Below are positions 1 through 11,630 of a DNA stretch of 64,000 bases, piece after piece. Within the stretch, counting starts at the first letter, position 1. The number at the start of each line of letters is the position of its first letter. Source of the stretch: Aureimonas pseudogalii (lineage in GTDB: Bacteria > Pseudomonadota > Alphaproteobacteria > Rhizobiales > Rhizobiaceae); contig NZ_JACIEK010000001.1 of NCBI RefSeq assembly GCF_014196835.1, forward strand, positions 1,190,283 to 1,254,282, in the 5' to 3' direction. Made by a program: the position numbers and the translations under genes. A model generated the notes under the pieces. The model saw only the letters and a list, made by a program, of their open reading frames with translations. It was not told the origin of the DNA and did no database searches.

Positions 1-223
1 GCCGTTCCGCCAGCGTGCCGGTCTGCGGCGCGAGCGGCAGCGCGCCCCCATAGACGCGCTCGCAGAGACCGGCCGCCGCCATCTCGCGAAGGTCGCGCCG
101 CACCGTGTCGTCGGAGATGCCGAGTTCGCGCGCGATCTCGTTCGCCACCACGCGCCCGTCCCGCGCGAGACGCTCGGCGAGCAGGCTCTGGCGCTGGCGC
201 GTAAGGAGGGTGCCGGCCATCAT
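1..223 (-). CDS. DeoR-family transcriptional regulator, N-terminal part (cut by window edge)
   Basis: The protein starts MMAGTLLTRQRQ and continues with a helix-turn-helix in which VANEIARELGISDDTVRRDL is the recognition region, followed by REMAAAGLCERVYGGAL. This is the classic DeoR N-terminal HTH, where an RRDL core precedes a short wing that ends in a YGGA-type turn. The sugar-phosphate-sensing C-terminal domain lies outside the window, so the effector cannot be named. Two adjacent ATG codons exist, at 223 and 220; the first is used here. The gene lies downstream of, and in the same direction as, the FNT channel gene, with about 70 bp between them. DeoR proteins usually repress sugar or nucleoside catabolic genes. 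The family call is firm and the target is unknown. Confidence 0.85.
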   Translation of the reverse strand, partial: MMAGTLLTRQRQSLLAERLARDGRVVANEIARELGISDDTVRRDLREMAAAGLCERVYGGALPLAPQTGTLAER

Positions 224-294
224 TTTACCCGTTTGGATCGGTTTCTGCACGATCTTGCATGATTGAACGGCAGGGCGCAACCCATTCGTGCTTG

Positions 295-1179
295 TCAGGC
301 GTCGCGCTTCTTCAGATAGGCGAACCAGTAGGACAGGCCGATCGAGGCGCCGCCGAAAATGTTGCCGAGGGTGACGACGACGAGGTTTCTGACAAAGCCG
401 CCGAGCGTCACCGTCGGAAAATCGGCGGCGGTGTGGGAAATTCCCGTCCAGAACTCGGGCGCGGCGAAGGCCTTCACCAGAAGCGCGATCGGGATGATCG
501 ACATGTTGGCGACCGAGTGCTCGAAGCCGGCGGCGACGAAGGCGGCGACGGGCAGCAGCAGCGCCAGGATCTTGCCGGGCACGGTGCGGGCGGCCTGCGT
601 CACCCAGATCGCGAGGCACACCAGCATGTTGGCGAGGATGCCGCCGGCGAGCAGCGCCACCCAGCCCTTGCCCGTCTTGGTGGCGGCGATCTCGAGCGCG
701 CTGAGACCGACCGCCCCCTCGCCCGGCATGTGGCCGCCCGCCGCCACGAAGAGCGCGGCGATCAGCAGCGCGCCGACGAGGTTGCCGCCGTAGACGAGCG
801 CCCAGAAGCGCCACATCGTGGCGGCGTCCAGCGTGTCGCGCATCCGGTTGATCACCAGCATCGTGTCGCCGGTGAAGAGTTCGGCGCCGGCGATCACCAC
901 GAGCACGAGGCCGACCGCGAAGCTCGCGCCGGCGATCAGGTGCTGCGGCCCGGAATAGGCGCCCCCGCCCGCCGAGGTGACGATGTAGAGGATCGACCCG
1001 AAGGCGATGTAGGCGCCGGCCAGAACCGACAGGAGCAGCACGTCGCCCGCCGGCTTCTTCACTTTGCCGGACAGATATTCGAGGGCGATCTTCGCCGCCT
1101 CGGGCGGAGCGGCATCCTTCGCCGACACCACGGGCGGGGCATCGGACGAAGCCGGGGGCGCAGGGCGTTCGGCAGTCAT
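295..1179 (-). CDS. Formate/nitrite transporter (FNT) family channel
   Basis: This 294-residue inner-membrane protein belongs to the FocA/NirC family, pentameric channels for small monovalent anions such as formate and nitrite. Family hallmarks are visible: GGILANMLVCLAIWV matches the conserved FNT signature, and FEHSVANM is the conserved loop of the second repeat. About six hydrophobic segments follow a soluble Pro/Ala-rich N-terminus of about 50 residues, which is longer than in FocA. The start at 1179 has an AGGAG about 7 bases upstream. A GC-rich hairpin separates the gene from pyc upstream. Substrate choice (formate, nitrite or another anion) cannot be read from sequence alone, and no formate or nitrite enzyme lies next to it. 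Confidence 0.9.
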   Translation of the reverse strand: MTAERPAPPASSDAPPVVSAKDAAPPEAAKIALEYLSGKVKKPAGDVLLLSVLAGAYIAFGSILYIVTSAGGGAYSGPQHLIAGASFAVGLVLVVIAGAELFTGDTMLVINRMRDTLDAATMWRFWALVYGGNLVGALLIAALFVAAGGHMPGEGAVGLSALEIAATKTGKGWVALLAGGILANMLVCLAIWVTQAARTVPGKILALLLPVAAFVAAGFEHSVANMSIIPIALLVKAFAAPEFWTGISHTAADFPTVTLGGFVRNLVVVTLGNIFGGASIGLSYWFAYLKKRDA

Positions 1180-1246
1180 CGGGCGGTCTCCTCTCGGGGG
1201 CACCCGTCGAGCGGCGCCGCAAGCCAGTGGAGATGGGGCGCCGGGC

Positions 1247-1268
1247 CGGCGGGGCGAGCGCCCCGCCG
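1247..1268 (-). terminator. GC-rich hairpin downstream of pyc
   Basis: A perfect 9-bp stem, CGGCGGGGC with GCCCCGCCG, is separated by a 4-base loop and begins about 16 bases after the pyc stop codon on the minus strand. There is no clear U-tract, so this may be a pausing or 3'-end protecting hairpin rather than a canonical intrinsic terminator. Confidence 0.5.
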
Positions 1269-1283
1269 CAGGGCTCCTGCGTC

Positions 1284-4742
<3,459 letters not shown>

Positions 4743-4821
4743 GTCGTTCCCCCGATTGCCGAACCCGGGGTGGGAGTGAACGCGAACTCGCTCGCCGTTG
4801 CAATGCAGCACGAGACGCCGA

Positions 4822-4849
4822 TTGTATCGAGCCGCAAAGTTCCCATACT
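4822..4849 (+). promoter_or_regulatory. Possible sigma-70-like promoter for the ribbon-helix-helix gene
   Basis: TTGTAT at 4822-4827 and CATACT at 4844-4849 are separated by 16 bp. This would start transcription about 25 bases before the ATG at 4880, within the divergent pyc/RHH spacer. The match is only partial and the spacer is one base short of the ideal 17, so this is a weak prediction. Confidence 0.25.
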
Positions 4850-4879
4850 GGAATGATTCCAGGGCGGAAGGGATCGACC

Positions 4880-5173
4880 ATGTGCCATCTGTTTTCGGGG
4901 ATCCCGGTGGCGGAATACGAGAGCGAGACGCGCTCGGTGCGGCTCGGCGGCCACGCGACCTCGATCCGGCTCGAAGCGGTGTACTGGCGGGCTCTGGAGG
5001 AGCTGGCGCGCTCGCAGGGCATGTCGCTGCCGCGCTTCCTGACCGTGCTCTACGACGAGGTGCTCGACCTTCATGGCGAGGCCCGCAACTTCACCTCGCT
5101 GCTGCGCTGCGCCTGCCTGCAGCAGGCCGAGCGCCAGGGCGCGGTGCGCGCCCCCGTGCGCGTCGCCGCCTGA
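4880..5173 (+). CDS. Ribbon-helix-helix domain protein
   Basis: A 97-residue cytoplasmic protein. Residues about 18-85 (RSVRLGGHATSIRLE, then two helices ending LLRCACLQQAE) match the alphaproteobacterial RHH_4 type of ribbon-helix-helix domain: a beta strand carrying R-x-V-x-L followed by two helices for dimeric DNA binding. The start ATG at 4880 has GGAAGGGAT upstream; an earlier in-frame ATG at 4853 lacks a good site. It is transcribed divergently from pyc across a spacer of about 137 bp. Proteins of this small family are usually annotated as hypothetical or as arylsulfate sulfotransferase-like by error. A DNA-binding regulatory role is inferred from the fold; no target is known. Confidence 0.8.
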   Translation: MCHLFSGIPVAEYESETRSVRLGGHATSIRLEAVYWRALEELARSQGMSLPRFLTVLYDEVLDLHGEARNFTSLLRCACLQQAERQGAVRAPVRVAA

Positions 5174-5255
5174 TCGTCGCGCATAGAGCGACGGGCCGTC
5201 CCGACCGTGGGCTCCCGAGTCTCCGGCTCGGCCCCCTTGCTGTCCGAAGCCGACG

Positions 5256-5705
5256 TCAGTTCGCGCCGGCCTGCGCCAGCAGTTCGGCGAAGACCGGCTG
5301 CGCCTTGCCGGGATGCTTCACCGCCTTCGCGGCATCGAGGTTGGCGGGTGCGCCGACCACGACCAGCGCCACCATGCCCATCCCGTAATGCGGCGTGCAC
5401 TTCACGCCGTAGAGCCCCTCCGTGGTGACGCTGAGCGTGTAGGGCTTGTTGAAGTCGCCGCGAAACGGTGCGACGCCGTCCGGCAGCATGCCCTTGATGC
5501 CCTCGACATTGTGGCCGGGCTGGGTCGGCACAAAGGTGACGGTGTCGCCGGGCGCGGCCGTCACGAAGTCGGGCTCGAACACCATCGGCCCCTTCGCGCC
5601 GAGATTGAGCATCTTCACGACGTGGTCGGCGGCGTCCGCGCCGCTGGCGGACGCGCCGAGCAGAAGAGCGGTCGCGGCGACGAGAATGCGGGCCTGCGGG
5701 ATCAT
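5256..5705 (-). CDS. Pseudoazurin (type 1 blue copper protein)
   Basis: Periplasmic single-copper electron carrier of 149 residues with a cleavable signal peptide (about 1-26, ending SGADAADH). The type 1 copper ligands of pseudoazurins are all present: His65 in QPGHNVEG and Cys103, His106 and Met111 in KCTPHYGMGM. Pseudoazurins donate electrons to nitrite reductases, nitrous oxide reductase or cytochrome peroxidase, or accept them from periplasmic dehydrogenases. No denitrification gene is nearby. The next gene upstream on the same strand encodes a GMC dehydrogenase that lacks a recognisable cytochrome partner, so an electron-acceptor role for it is possible but is inference. About 270 bp without a gene separate the two, so it probably has its own promoter. 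Confidence 0.95.
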   Translation of the reverse strand: MIPQARILVAATALLLGASASGADAADHVVKMLNLGAKGPMVFEPDFVTAAPGDTVTFVPTQPGHNVEGIKGMLPDGVAPFRGDFNKPYTLSVTTEGLYGVKCTPHYGMGMVALVVVGAPANLDAAKAVKHPGKAQPVFAELLAQAGAN

Positions 5706-5974
5706 GGGTCGTTCCGGGTTTCGTGCGGGAATGGGATGAGGACTGGCGATGAGCGCGCGGCCGTCTCCGCCTTGCGCCCGTTGCGAGGTTCGGGCGACGA
5801 CGACCGGGGCCGCAGGCGGGGAGGAGCCGCGCACGGTCCCGGCACGGCGAGCGGACACCGACCGTCGTCGTCGCGGAGCCCGGCCGCCGCGAGCGGCGAC
5901 CGGGATCGAGGGCCCGGCGTGCAACACGGCGAGCGACGCTGCCGCCCGCGTTGCGCGGGCCGGCAGAATGCCGC

Positions 5975-7543
5975 CTACAACTCGCCGCGCCCGATGCGCC
6001 CGGCGATGTGGTCGGCTTGGCGCAGCGCCAGCGCCACGATCGTCAGCGTCGGGTTCTCGGCGGCGCCCGTGGTGAACTGCGAGCCGTCGGACACGAAGAG
6101 GTTGGGGATGTCGTGCGTCTGGCCGAAGCGGTTGACGACGCCGTCCTGCGCCCGCTCGCTCATCCGGTTGGTGCCCATGTTGTGGGTGGAGGGATAGGGC
6201 GGCGTGTGGATGGTGCGGATCGCACCCACCGCATCGTACATGGCGGTGCCCTGCCGGTAGGCGTGGTCGCGCATCGCCGTGTCGTTCTCGTGGTCGTCGA
6301 AATGGACGGAGGCGACGGGCATGCCGAAGGCGTCCTTCTCCTCGGCCAGCGTGATGCGGTTGTCCTCGCGCGGCATGTCCTCGCCGACGATCCACATGCC
6401 CGCGAGGTTCTTGTAATTGTCGAGCGCGTCGGAGAAGTCGCGCCCCCATTTCAGCGGGTCGAGGAAGGCGGCCATGAAGGGCAGGCCGAGCGACAGCGTC
6501 TCGAACTCGTAGCCGCCGGCAAAGCCGCGGCTCGTGTCGTGGCGCGCCTCGTCGCGCACGATGCCGGCCATCGTGGTGCCCCGGTACATATGCACCGGCT
6601 TGTCGAAGAGGCCGTAGACCGTGCCCGTGGTGTGGCGCATGTAGTTGCGCCCCACCTGCCCCGAGGAGTTCGCGAGACCGTCGGGAAATTTCGCGGAATG
6701 CGAGTTGAGGAGGAGGCGCGGGCTCTCGATCGAGTTGCCAGCCACCGCCACGGCACGCGCCTTCTGGCGCTGCTCGACGCCGTCGGCATCGGCATAGACG
6801 ACGCCCGTCACCTTGCCTGACTCGTCGTGTTCGATGCGCAGCACCTGGCAGCTCGGGCGCACCTCCAGCCTGCCGGTCGCCTCGCCCTTCGGGATCTCGG
6901 CCACCAGCGTCGACCATTTGGCGCCGGACTTGCAGCCCTGGAAGCAGAAGCCGAGCTGCATGCACGAGCCGCGATCGTCGCGCGGCTCGGAGTTGATCGC
7001 CATGTTGCCGGTGTGGACTTCCTTGTAGCCGATCTTGCGGGCGCCGGCCTCCAGCACCTTGAAGTTGTTGTTGCCGGGCAGTCCCGGAATGCCGTTGGTG
7101 CGCGTCACGCCCATGCGCGTCTCCGCTTGCGCATACCAGGGCTCCATCTCCTGGAGGTCGACGGGCCAGTCAAGGAGGTTGGCGCCGGCGAGTTCGCCGT
7201 AATGGGTGCGCGTCTTGAACTCGTGCTCCTGGAAGCGCAGCGAGGCGCCGGCCCAATGAACCGTCGAGCCGCCAACCGCCTTGACGATCCAGGCCGGCAG
7301 GTTCGGGAAGCTCTTGGTGATCTCCCAGGAGCCCGACGTCATCCGCTTGTCGGTCCAGGCGAGCTGGGCGAAGCTGTCCCACTCGTCATTGATGAAGTCC
7401 CAGGTCTCGTGCCGCTGGCCGGCTTCGAGGATGACGGTGTCGATGCCCTTGAGGGCGAGTTGCGTGCCGAGCGTTCCGCCGCCGGCGCCGGAGCCGACGA
7501 TGACGAACACGGCGTCGTCGTTGAGATCGTAGGGTGCGGGCAT
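5975..7543 (-). CDS. GMC-family oxidoreductase (FAD), large subunit of a membrane-linked alcohol/sugar dehydrogenase
   Basis: A 522-residue flavoprotein. The FAD dinucleotide-binding motif VIVGSGAGGGTLGTQLALKG lies at residues about 13-33, GGSTVHWAGAS marks the GMC signature region, and the C-terminal NPTLTIVALALRQADHI is the conserved closing segment. It resembles the large subunit of gluconate, sorbitol or fructose dehydrogenases and related GMC proteins, which lack their own signal peptide and are exported with a small Tat-signal subunit. Such a subunit is encoded immediately upstream (7651-8193). The usual third partner, a membrane multihaem cytochrome c, is missing here. A cysteine cluster (SCMQLGFCFQGCKSGA) in the middle of the protein resembles the Fe-S-binding insertion of cytochrome-linked members. 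The substrate is unknown. Confidence 0.88.
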   Translation of the reverse strand: MPAPYDLNDDAVFVIVGSGAGGGTLGTQLALKGIDTVILEAGQRHETWDFINDEWDSFAQLAWTDKRMTSGSWEITKSFPNLPAWIVKAVGGSTVHWAGASLRFQEHEFKTRTHYGELAGANLLDWPVDLQEMEPWYAQAETRMGVTRTNGIPGLPGNNNFKVLEAGARKIGYKEVHTGNMAINSEPRDDRGSCMQLGFCFQGCKSGAKWSTLVAEIPKGEATGRLEVRPSCQVLRIEHDESGKVTGVVYADADGVEQRQKARAVAVAGNSIESPRLLLNSHSAKFPDGLANSSGQVGRNYMRHTTGTVYGLFDKPVHMYRGTTMAGIVRDEARHDTSRGFAGGYEFETLSLGLPFMAAFLDPLKWGRDFSDALDNYKNLAGMWIVGEDMPREDNRITLAEEKDAFGMPVASVHFDDHENDTAMRDHAYRQGTAMYDAVGAIRTIHTPPYPSTHNMGTNRMSERAQDGVVNRFGQTHDIPNLFVSDGSQFTTGAAENPTLTIVALALRQADHIAGRIGRGEL

Positions 7544-7650
7544 GGTCGAACTCCTCCCCGCCCGTCGGGGTCCGTCCTCGTCTTTTTCGTCTCACGAGGT
7601 TGGGTCTGCGGGCGCTTGCTGGATGAAAGATGGAAACGGCGGCGGGCCGC

Positions 7651-8193
7651 TCAGGCGAGCCAGTCGATGTCGTCGAAGCCGCGTTCGAGATAGCCGCCCT
7701 TGTCGAAGGACGAGCCCTCGTAGCCGAAGACCGGCCAGAGATCCTTCTGGTTGTAGAGCCCGACCACGAGATTGCCGCGCACCTTCTGGAAGAAGGGCTC
7801 GGGCTCGATGGCCTTGAGCAGCGCCACCCGGTCGGCCTCGGCCTTCACCTGCGCGTAGGGCACGCCGTGGGCGGCCGCTGCCGCCCGGTTCAGCGCCGCC
7901 ATGCCGCTTTCCAGAAGGTCGAGCTGGTCGGGCGAGCCGCGCGCGGCCTCGTCGATGATCTCGACGGCGGTGGCGTAGTGCTTGTCGGGAATCTGGTCGT
8001 GCGGGTAGCAGTCGCGCGACATCTGCACGAGCGAGGCGAAGGTCTCGGGCTTCGTCGCCTTCGGCATCTGCGCGAAGGCCTCCCCCGTCACGAGGCCGCT
8101 CGGCAGGATGGTCATCGCGACGAGCCCGGTCGCCGCGCCCTTGAGGAACCCGCGGCGGGAGAGCCCGCCGGCGGTCTGCTGCATCTCGATCAT
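7651..8193 (-). CDS. Gluconate 2-dehydrogenase subunit 3 family protein (Tat-exported small subunit)
   Basis: A 180-residue protein with a twin-arginine signal (LSRRGFLKGAATGLVAM) cleaved near EAFA. The rest matches the gluconate 2-dehydrogenase gamma-subunit family, small periplasmic chaperone-like subunits that carry the folded GMC flavoprotein through Tat. The start at 8193 has GGGAGGA about 7 bases upstream. The GMC large-subunit gene follows about 107 bp downstream in the same direction, so the two form one unit. No catalytic cofactor site is visible, as expected for the gamma subunit. Confidence 0.9.
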   Translation of the reverse strand: MIEMQQTAGGLSRRGFLKGAATGLVAMTILPSGLVTGEAFAQMPKATKPETFASLVQMSRDCYPHDQIPDKHYATAVEIIDEAARGSPDQLDLLESGMAALNRAAAAAHGVPYAQVKAEADRVALLKAIEPEPFFQKVRGNLVVGLYNQKDLWPVFGYEGSSFDKGGYLERGFDDIDWLA

Positions 8194-8270
8194 GCCCGTC
8201 CTCCCGTTCGGGGGCCGGCCGGATCGACGCCTCCCGGCGCCGGCGGCCCCTCGCCTCGTGGTCGACGCCG

Positions 8271-8666
8271 CTAGCGGAAGCGCCAGCCGCGCTCGAGAAC
8301 CTCGATCTTGTAGCCGTCGGGGTCCTCGATGAAGAAGAAGCGCGCCACGCCGCCACCGGGGGCGTTCAGCACCTTGATGTCCTTCGGCGTCAGGCCGGCG
8401 GCGCGAAGCCGCGCGTGCTCGGCCTCGAGATCCTCCACCGACACCGCCAGATGGCCGTAGCCATTGCCGAGATCGTAAGGGCCGGACTGGCCCCCGTTGA
8501 CGGTGAGTTCCAGCTCGAAGCCGCTCTCGGCGTTGCTCATGTAGATCAGCGTGAACCCGTCGAACGCGATGCGGTCGGCGACCTCAAGCCCGAAGGCCGC
8601 CTCGTAGAAGGCGAGCGAGCGCGCCTCGTCGAGAACCCGGATCATCGAATGGATGAGCTTCGCCAC
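8271..8666 (-). CDS. gloA: Glyoxalase I (lactoylglutathione lyase)
   Basis: A 131-residue cytoplasmic VOC-fold enzyme that isomerises the methylglyoxal-glutathione hemithioacetal to S-lactoylglutathione. All four metal ligands of short GloA proteins are at matching places: His6 (LIHSMIRV), Glu53 (ELELTVNGG), His72 (GYGHLAVSV) and Glu122 (DGYKIEVLERG). The length is close to the 135 residues of the E. coli enzyme, and there is no long insertion of the Zn-type enzyme, so a Ni/Co-activated form is likely by family knowledge. A distinct VOC hydrolase cannot be fully excluded. It is transcribed with the gluconate-dehydrogenase-like pair, about 77 bp upstream of it. Confidence 0.85.
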   Translation of the reverse strand: MAKLIHSMIRVLDEARSLAFYEAAFGLEVADRIAFDGFTLIYMSNAESGFELELTVNGGQSGPYDLGNGYGHLAVSVEDLEAEHARLRAAGLTPKDIKVLNAPGGGVARFFFIEDPDGYKIEVLERGWRFR

Positions 8667-8795
8667 GCTGTCTGCTTCCCTGCCTTGGCCGACCCCATCT
8701 GGCGGGCGCCCGTCCCTGACCCTCAGCCTAGGGCGCGACGCAAACGGCCGGGTAGTAGCTGGATACGACAGCGCAAGCAGGCCGTGCGGCAGTGC

Positions 8796-8833
8796 AAAAA
8801 CGAAGGGCCCGCCGCAGATGCGACGAGCCCTTC
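8796..8833 (-). terminator. Intrinsic terminator after the EamA transporter gene
   Basis: On the minus strand, GAAGGGC and GCCCTTC form the base of an imperfect hairpin (8802-8833) whose arms continue inward with a few mismatches. Five consecutive T residues follow (8796-8800 read as A on the plus strand). It starts 23 bases after the stop of the gene ending at 8856. Stem plus U-tract makes this the most canonical terminator in the window. Confidence 0.75.
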
Positions 8834-8855
8834 AAACCCCGGAAGACGCGAGAGA

Positions 8856-9776
8856 TCAGGCCTTGCGCAGCCGCAGGAAGCGGTTTCGGGCGGGCTTCGC
8901 CGCGGCCGCGTCGCCGCCACTGAGCGTCATTACGCCGCAGAAGCCGACGAGCGCCATGCCCGCCACCGCGATCGGATCGGGAAACTCGCCGAAGATCGCG
9001 GCGCCGAGGATCGCGGCCCAGACGATCTGGCTGTACTGCGCCGGGGCGATGCGGCTCGCCGGCGCCAGACGCGCCGCCGTCACCATCGCGATGTGCCCGA
9101 TGCCGGCCGCGAGACCCCCGGCGACGAGGATTGGCCAGTGCGCGGCCGTCGGCGCGACGAAGCTCGGGATCATCAGGACGCCGTTCACCACCGTCGCCGC
9201 GACCAGCACGGCGCCGACCAGCGTCAGGCGCTTCTCGGTCGGCCCGAGCTGGCGCAGCAGGATGGACGTGAGCGCGCCGGAAAAGGCGCAGGCGAGCGCC
9301 GCGAGATGGCCGAGCGTCAGCGCGTTGAAGCCGGGCCGCACCACGAGCATCACGCCCGCCAGACCGCCGAGCAGCGCCACCCAGCGCGACAGGCCAACGA
9401 CCTCCTTGAGGAAGAGGCCGGACAGAACCGCCACGAAGACCGGCAGGAGGAAGATCAGCGAATAGGCCTCGGCCATCGGCAGATGGGTGAAGGCGTAGAC
9501 CGCCGAGATGCCGCCGAACGTGCCGGTGCCCATGCGCGCCAGCACGAGTAGCGGGCGCTTGGGGGCCGCGAGCGCGCGCCAAGTCTCGTCGGCGCGCTTC
9601 AGAAGCAGCGCGGGCGCCAGCGCGATGAGCGACATGAAGAAGCCGATCTCGAAGATCGGGAGCTGCGCTCCCAGCATCTTCCCCGCGGCGTCGGAACAGG
9701 AATAGGCGAGATACGCCGCGAAGGCGAGGAGGATACCGGACTGCATGGCGAGCGACTTTTCATCGAATTTTGACAA
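8856..9776 (-). CDS. EamA/DMT-superfamily transporter
   Basis: A 306-residue inner-membrane protein with about ten hydrophobic helices in two EamA repeats (about 12-145 and 155-290). Features of the family include PIFEIGFFMSLIALAP in the first repeat and SRIAPAQYSQIVWAAILGAAIFGEFPD in the second, the latter being the conserved helix-9 region with its Gly/Glu turn. DMT proteins of this type export metabolites or amino acids, but the substrate cannot be inferred. The start MSKFDEKSLAMQSGI is used; an internal Met ten residues later is an alternative. The gene is followed by a strong terminator, so it is probably monocistronic. Confidence 0.88.
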   Translation of the reverse strand: MSKFDEKSLAMQSGILLAFAAYLAYSCSDAAGKMLGAQLPIFEIGFFMSLIALAPALLLKRADETWRALAAPKRPLLVLARMGTGTFGGISAVYAFTHLPMAEAYSLIFLLPVFVAVLSGLFLKEVVGLSRWVALLGGLAGVMLVVRPGFNALTLGHLAALACAFSGALTSILLRQLGPTEKRLTLVGAVLVAATVVNGVLMIPSFVAPTAAHWPILVAGGLAAGIGHIAMVTAARLAPASRIAPAQYSQIVWAAILGAAIFGEFPDPIAVAGMALVGFCGVMTLSGGDAAAAKPARNRFLRLRKA

Positions 9777-10121
9777 GCCGGCATCGCGATCGGGCGATCG
9801 TTTGCTCTCAGGAGAGCGCGTCTTCGTGTGGAGGCGGTCGGCAGCGCACCATCGCGCAGAACGGTTGATAGAACCTTTAAGCCTGCCCGATCAATCGGAC
9901 CAACCCGCTGATTCCGATCATATTCTCTTACCGAAGAGACACCGGCGTGATCGTGCTGCGTCGCGAAGAGATTGCGTCGATTTCGTGGACGATCGGGCGG
10001 CGAAAATAAGAATTAGCCGGTGTCGCCGATCGGCACGAGCATTTGTGTTCGCAGAGATGCCGGTGCCTCTTCGACCGACGACAAAGGCCGGACGGGTTGC
10101 CGGCGAGACGACGCCGAAAGG
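9777..10121. other. Intergenic region without a supportable gene
   Basis: About 345 bp upstream of the EamA transporter gene. Base composition is visibly less GC-rich than its surroundings, especially around 9860-10020. A long plus-strand reading frame crosses it but has arginine-rich, low-complexity content typical of a spurious frame. The promoter of the transporter gene must lie near 9780-9850. I see no repeat, RNA gene or operator that I can support. Confidence 0.5.
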
Positions 10122-10454
10122 TCAGGGGCGCTCGTCGCCCGGCCTCTCAGGCGTCGGCTTGAGACCATCCGCACCAGGCGAGGAGGGCCTCCCTAACGGT
10201 CTCGGATGCCACGTCCGCCGCGATCGACGCCATGTCTCCAGAGAGCGGAAGACGTGGACGGCGGCACGCAGGCCGAAGAGGACGACGGCGATACGGCACC
10301 AGAAGGTCAGGGCCTCCCATAGGGGAAGGGTCTCCACTTGGCCGGAGAGCCAGGGCGCGAAGGGGATGACCCCGACGAGCAGCACGATCTTGACCCGGGA
10401 CAGCCAACGCCTGCGTCGCATATGTCGTGCGAAGCCCGTGGGCGCGTCGCGCAT
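10122..10454 (-). CDS. Small membrane protein of unknown function
   Basis: A 110-residue protein I do not recognise. A basic N-terminus (HMRRRRWLSRVK) leads into a hydrophobic segment (IVLLVGVIPFAPWLSG), then a second one (LWEALTFWCRIAVVLFGLRA), then a positively charged, proline-rich tail. This suggests two membrane helices. Third codon positions are strongly G/C through the hydrophobic part, as in real genes of this genome, and AAAGGG lies about 8 bases before the ATG. A later Met (residue 12) is an alternative start. Neighbours give no hint of role. Confidence 0.6.
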   Translation of the reverse strand: MRDAPTGFARHMRRRRWLSRVKIVLLVGVIPFAPWLSGQVETLPLWEALTFWCRIAVVLFGLRAAVHVFRSLETWRRSRRTWHPRPLGRPSSPGADGLKPTPERPGDERP

Positions 10455-10556
10455 TCCTTCGACCCTTTGTCCGTCTGCTCGCCCGCGAGACTGACAGGAG
10501 GCGGGATCGCGGAGAAGAGCCAGCGGGACGAAACCTGCGAAGGTTGTTAACCCCGC

Positions 10557-11630
10557 TTAGTCCACGATCAGCATCCGCCCCTCGCGGTCCGAGACGAAGC
10601 AGAGGTCGAGCAGCTTCTGGATCTCGGCGGCGCGCCGGAAATCCGGCTGGCCGTTGTCGCCACTCATCATCGCCATGGCGAAGCGGTGCTCGTTGCGCGG
10701 GGTCACCGGGCATTCCACACGGGACCAGGTGGCCGTCTCGATGTCGGCGCCCAGACACACCTCCAGCCGCGAATCCAGCTGGTTGGCCCAGATCCGCAGC
10801 GCCCCTCTCTCGCCGTAGAGAATGAGATGCAGATCGTTGAGATTGCCGGTGGCGTAGCGGCTCATGTGGATGACTCCGAGCGCGCCGTTCGTCATCTCCA
10901 CCGTCATCGCCACGCTGTCGTTGACGTCGAGCGTGTAGTCGCCGATCCGCCCGCCCTCGGCCTTGTCGAACACCTTCATGCGCGCCTGCAACGCGGCGAT
11001 GTCGAGACCGGACCCGAAGGTCGCGAAGTCGAGGATGTGGATGCCGATGTCGCCGAGCACGCCCTTCGAGCCGTGGTCCGAGGACAGGCGCCAGAGCCAG
11101 CGCTCTTCGGTGCGCCAGTCGCCCCAGTGCTGGCCGGTCAGCCAGCTCTGCAGATAGCTCGCCTCGAAGTGCCGGATGGTGCCGATCCGGCCCTCGTCCA
11201 CCATGCGCCGCGCCATCTGCAGCGCGTGGGCGTTGCGATAGGTGAGGTTGACCATGTTGACGAGCCCGGCGGCCTCGGCGGCCTCGGTCATCTCGAGGGC
11301 GTCGGGATAGTCCACCGCCAGCGGCTTCTCGCAGAACACCGGCTTGCCCGCCGCCATCAGCGTCAGCGTCGTCGCCTTGTGCACGCCGTCCGGCGTCGAG
11401 TTCACGGCAGCGTCGAACCGCCCCCAGGCGATGGCCTCGTCGAGGCCTGTGAAGGCCTCCGCGATCCCATGCTCAGCGGCGAACGTCCGGGCGCGCTCGA
11501 TGTTGGTGTCCACCGCCGCGACGACGCGGCAGCCCGGGATGGAGGAGAAATGCTCGGCGTGGCGATGGGCAATGCCGCCCGTGCCGAGAATGAGGATGCG
11601 AAGCTCCTTCTTCACCGCGTCCGGGCTCAT
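10557..11630 (-). CDS. thuB: Gfo/Idh/MocA-family dehydrogenase, ThuB-like
   Basis: A 357-residue NAD(P)-dependent oxidoreductase. The N-terminal Rossmann motif [15 protein letters not shown] (residues about 13-27) and the catalytic-region motif [14 protein letters not shown] (conserved EKP) are clear, followed by the C-terminal alpha/beta substrate domain. It overlaps the upstream ThuA gene by 4 bp (ATGA), so the pair is translationally coupled. In Sinorhizobium, thuA and thuB form the catabolic end of a trehalose-type disaccharide utilisation operon, with ThuB as this kind of dehydrogenase. The symbol rests on that arrangement; the exact substrate, probably a 3-keto-sugar or related compound, is not shown by sequence. 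No thuEFGK transporter genes are present here. Confidence 0.75.
   Translation of the reverse strand: MSPDAVKKELRILILGTGGIAHRHAEHFSSIPGCRVVAAVDTNIERARTFAAEHGIAEAFTGLDEAIAWGRFDAAVNSTPDGVHKATTLTLMAAGKPVFCEKPLAVDYPDALEMTEAAEAAGLVNMVNLTYRNAHALQMARRMVDEGRIGTIRHFEASYLQSWLTGQHWGDWRTEERWLWRLSSDHGSKGVLGDIGIHILDFATFGSGLDIAALQARMKVFDKAEGGRIGDYTLDVNDSVAMTVEMTNGALGVIHMSRYATGNLNDLHLILYGERGALRIWANQLDSRLEVCLGADIETATWSRVECPVTPRNEHRFAMAMMSGDNGQPDFRRAAEIQKLLDLCFVSDREGRMLIVD

Noticed and set aside
9745-10494. A 249-codon plus-strand frame across the 9.8-10.5 kb spacer
   Set aside because: It overlaps the better-supported minus-strand membrane protein gene, has low-complexity basic content and matches no family I know.
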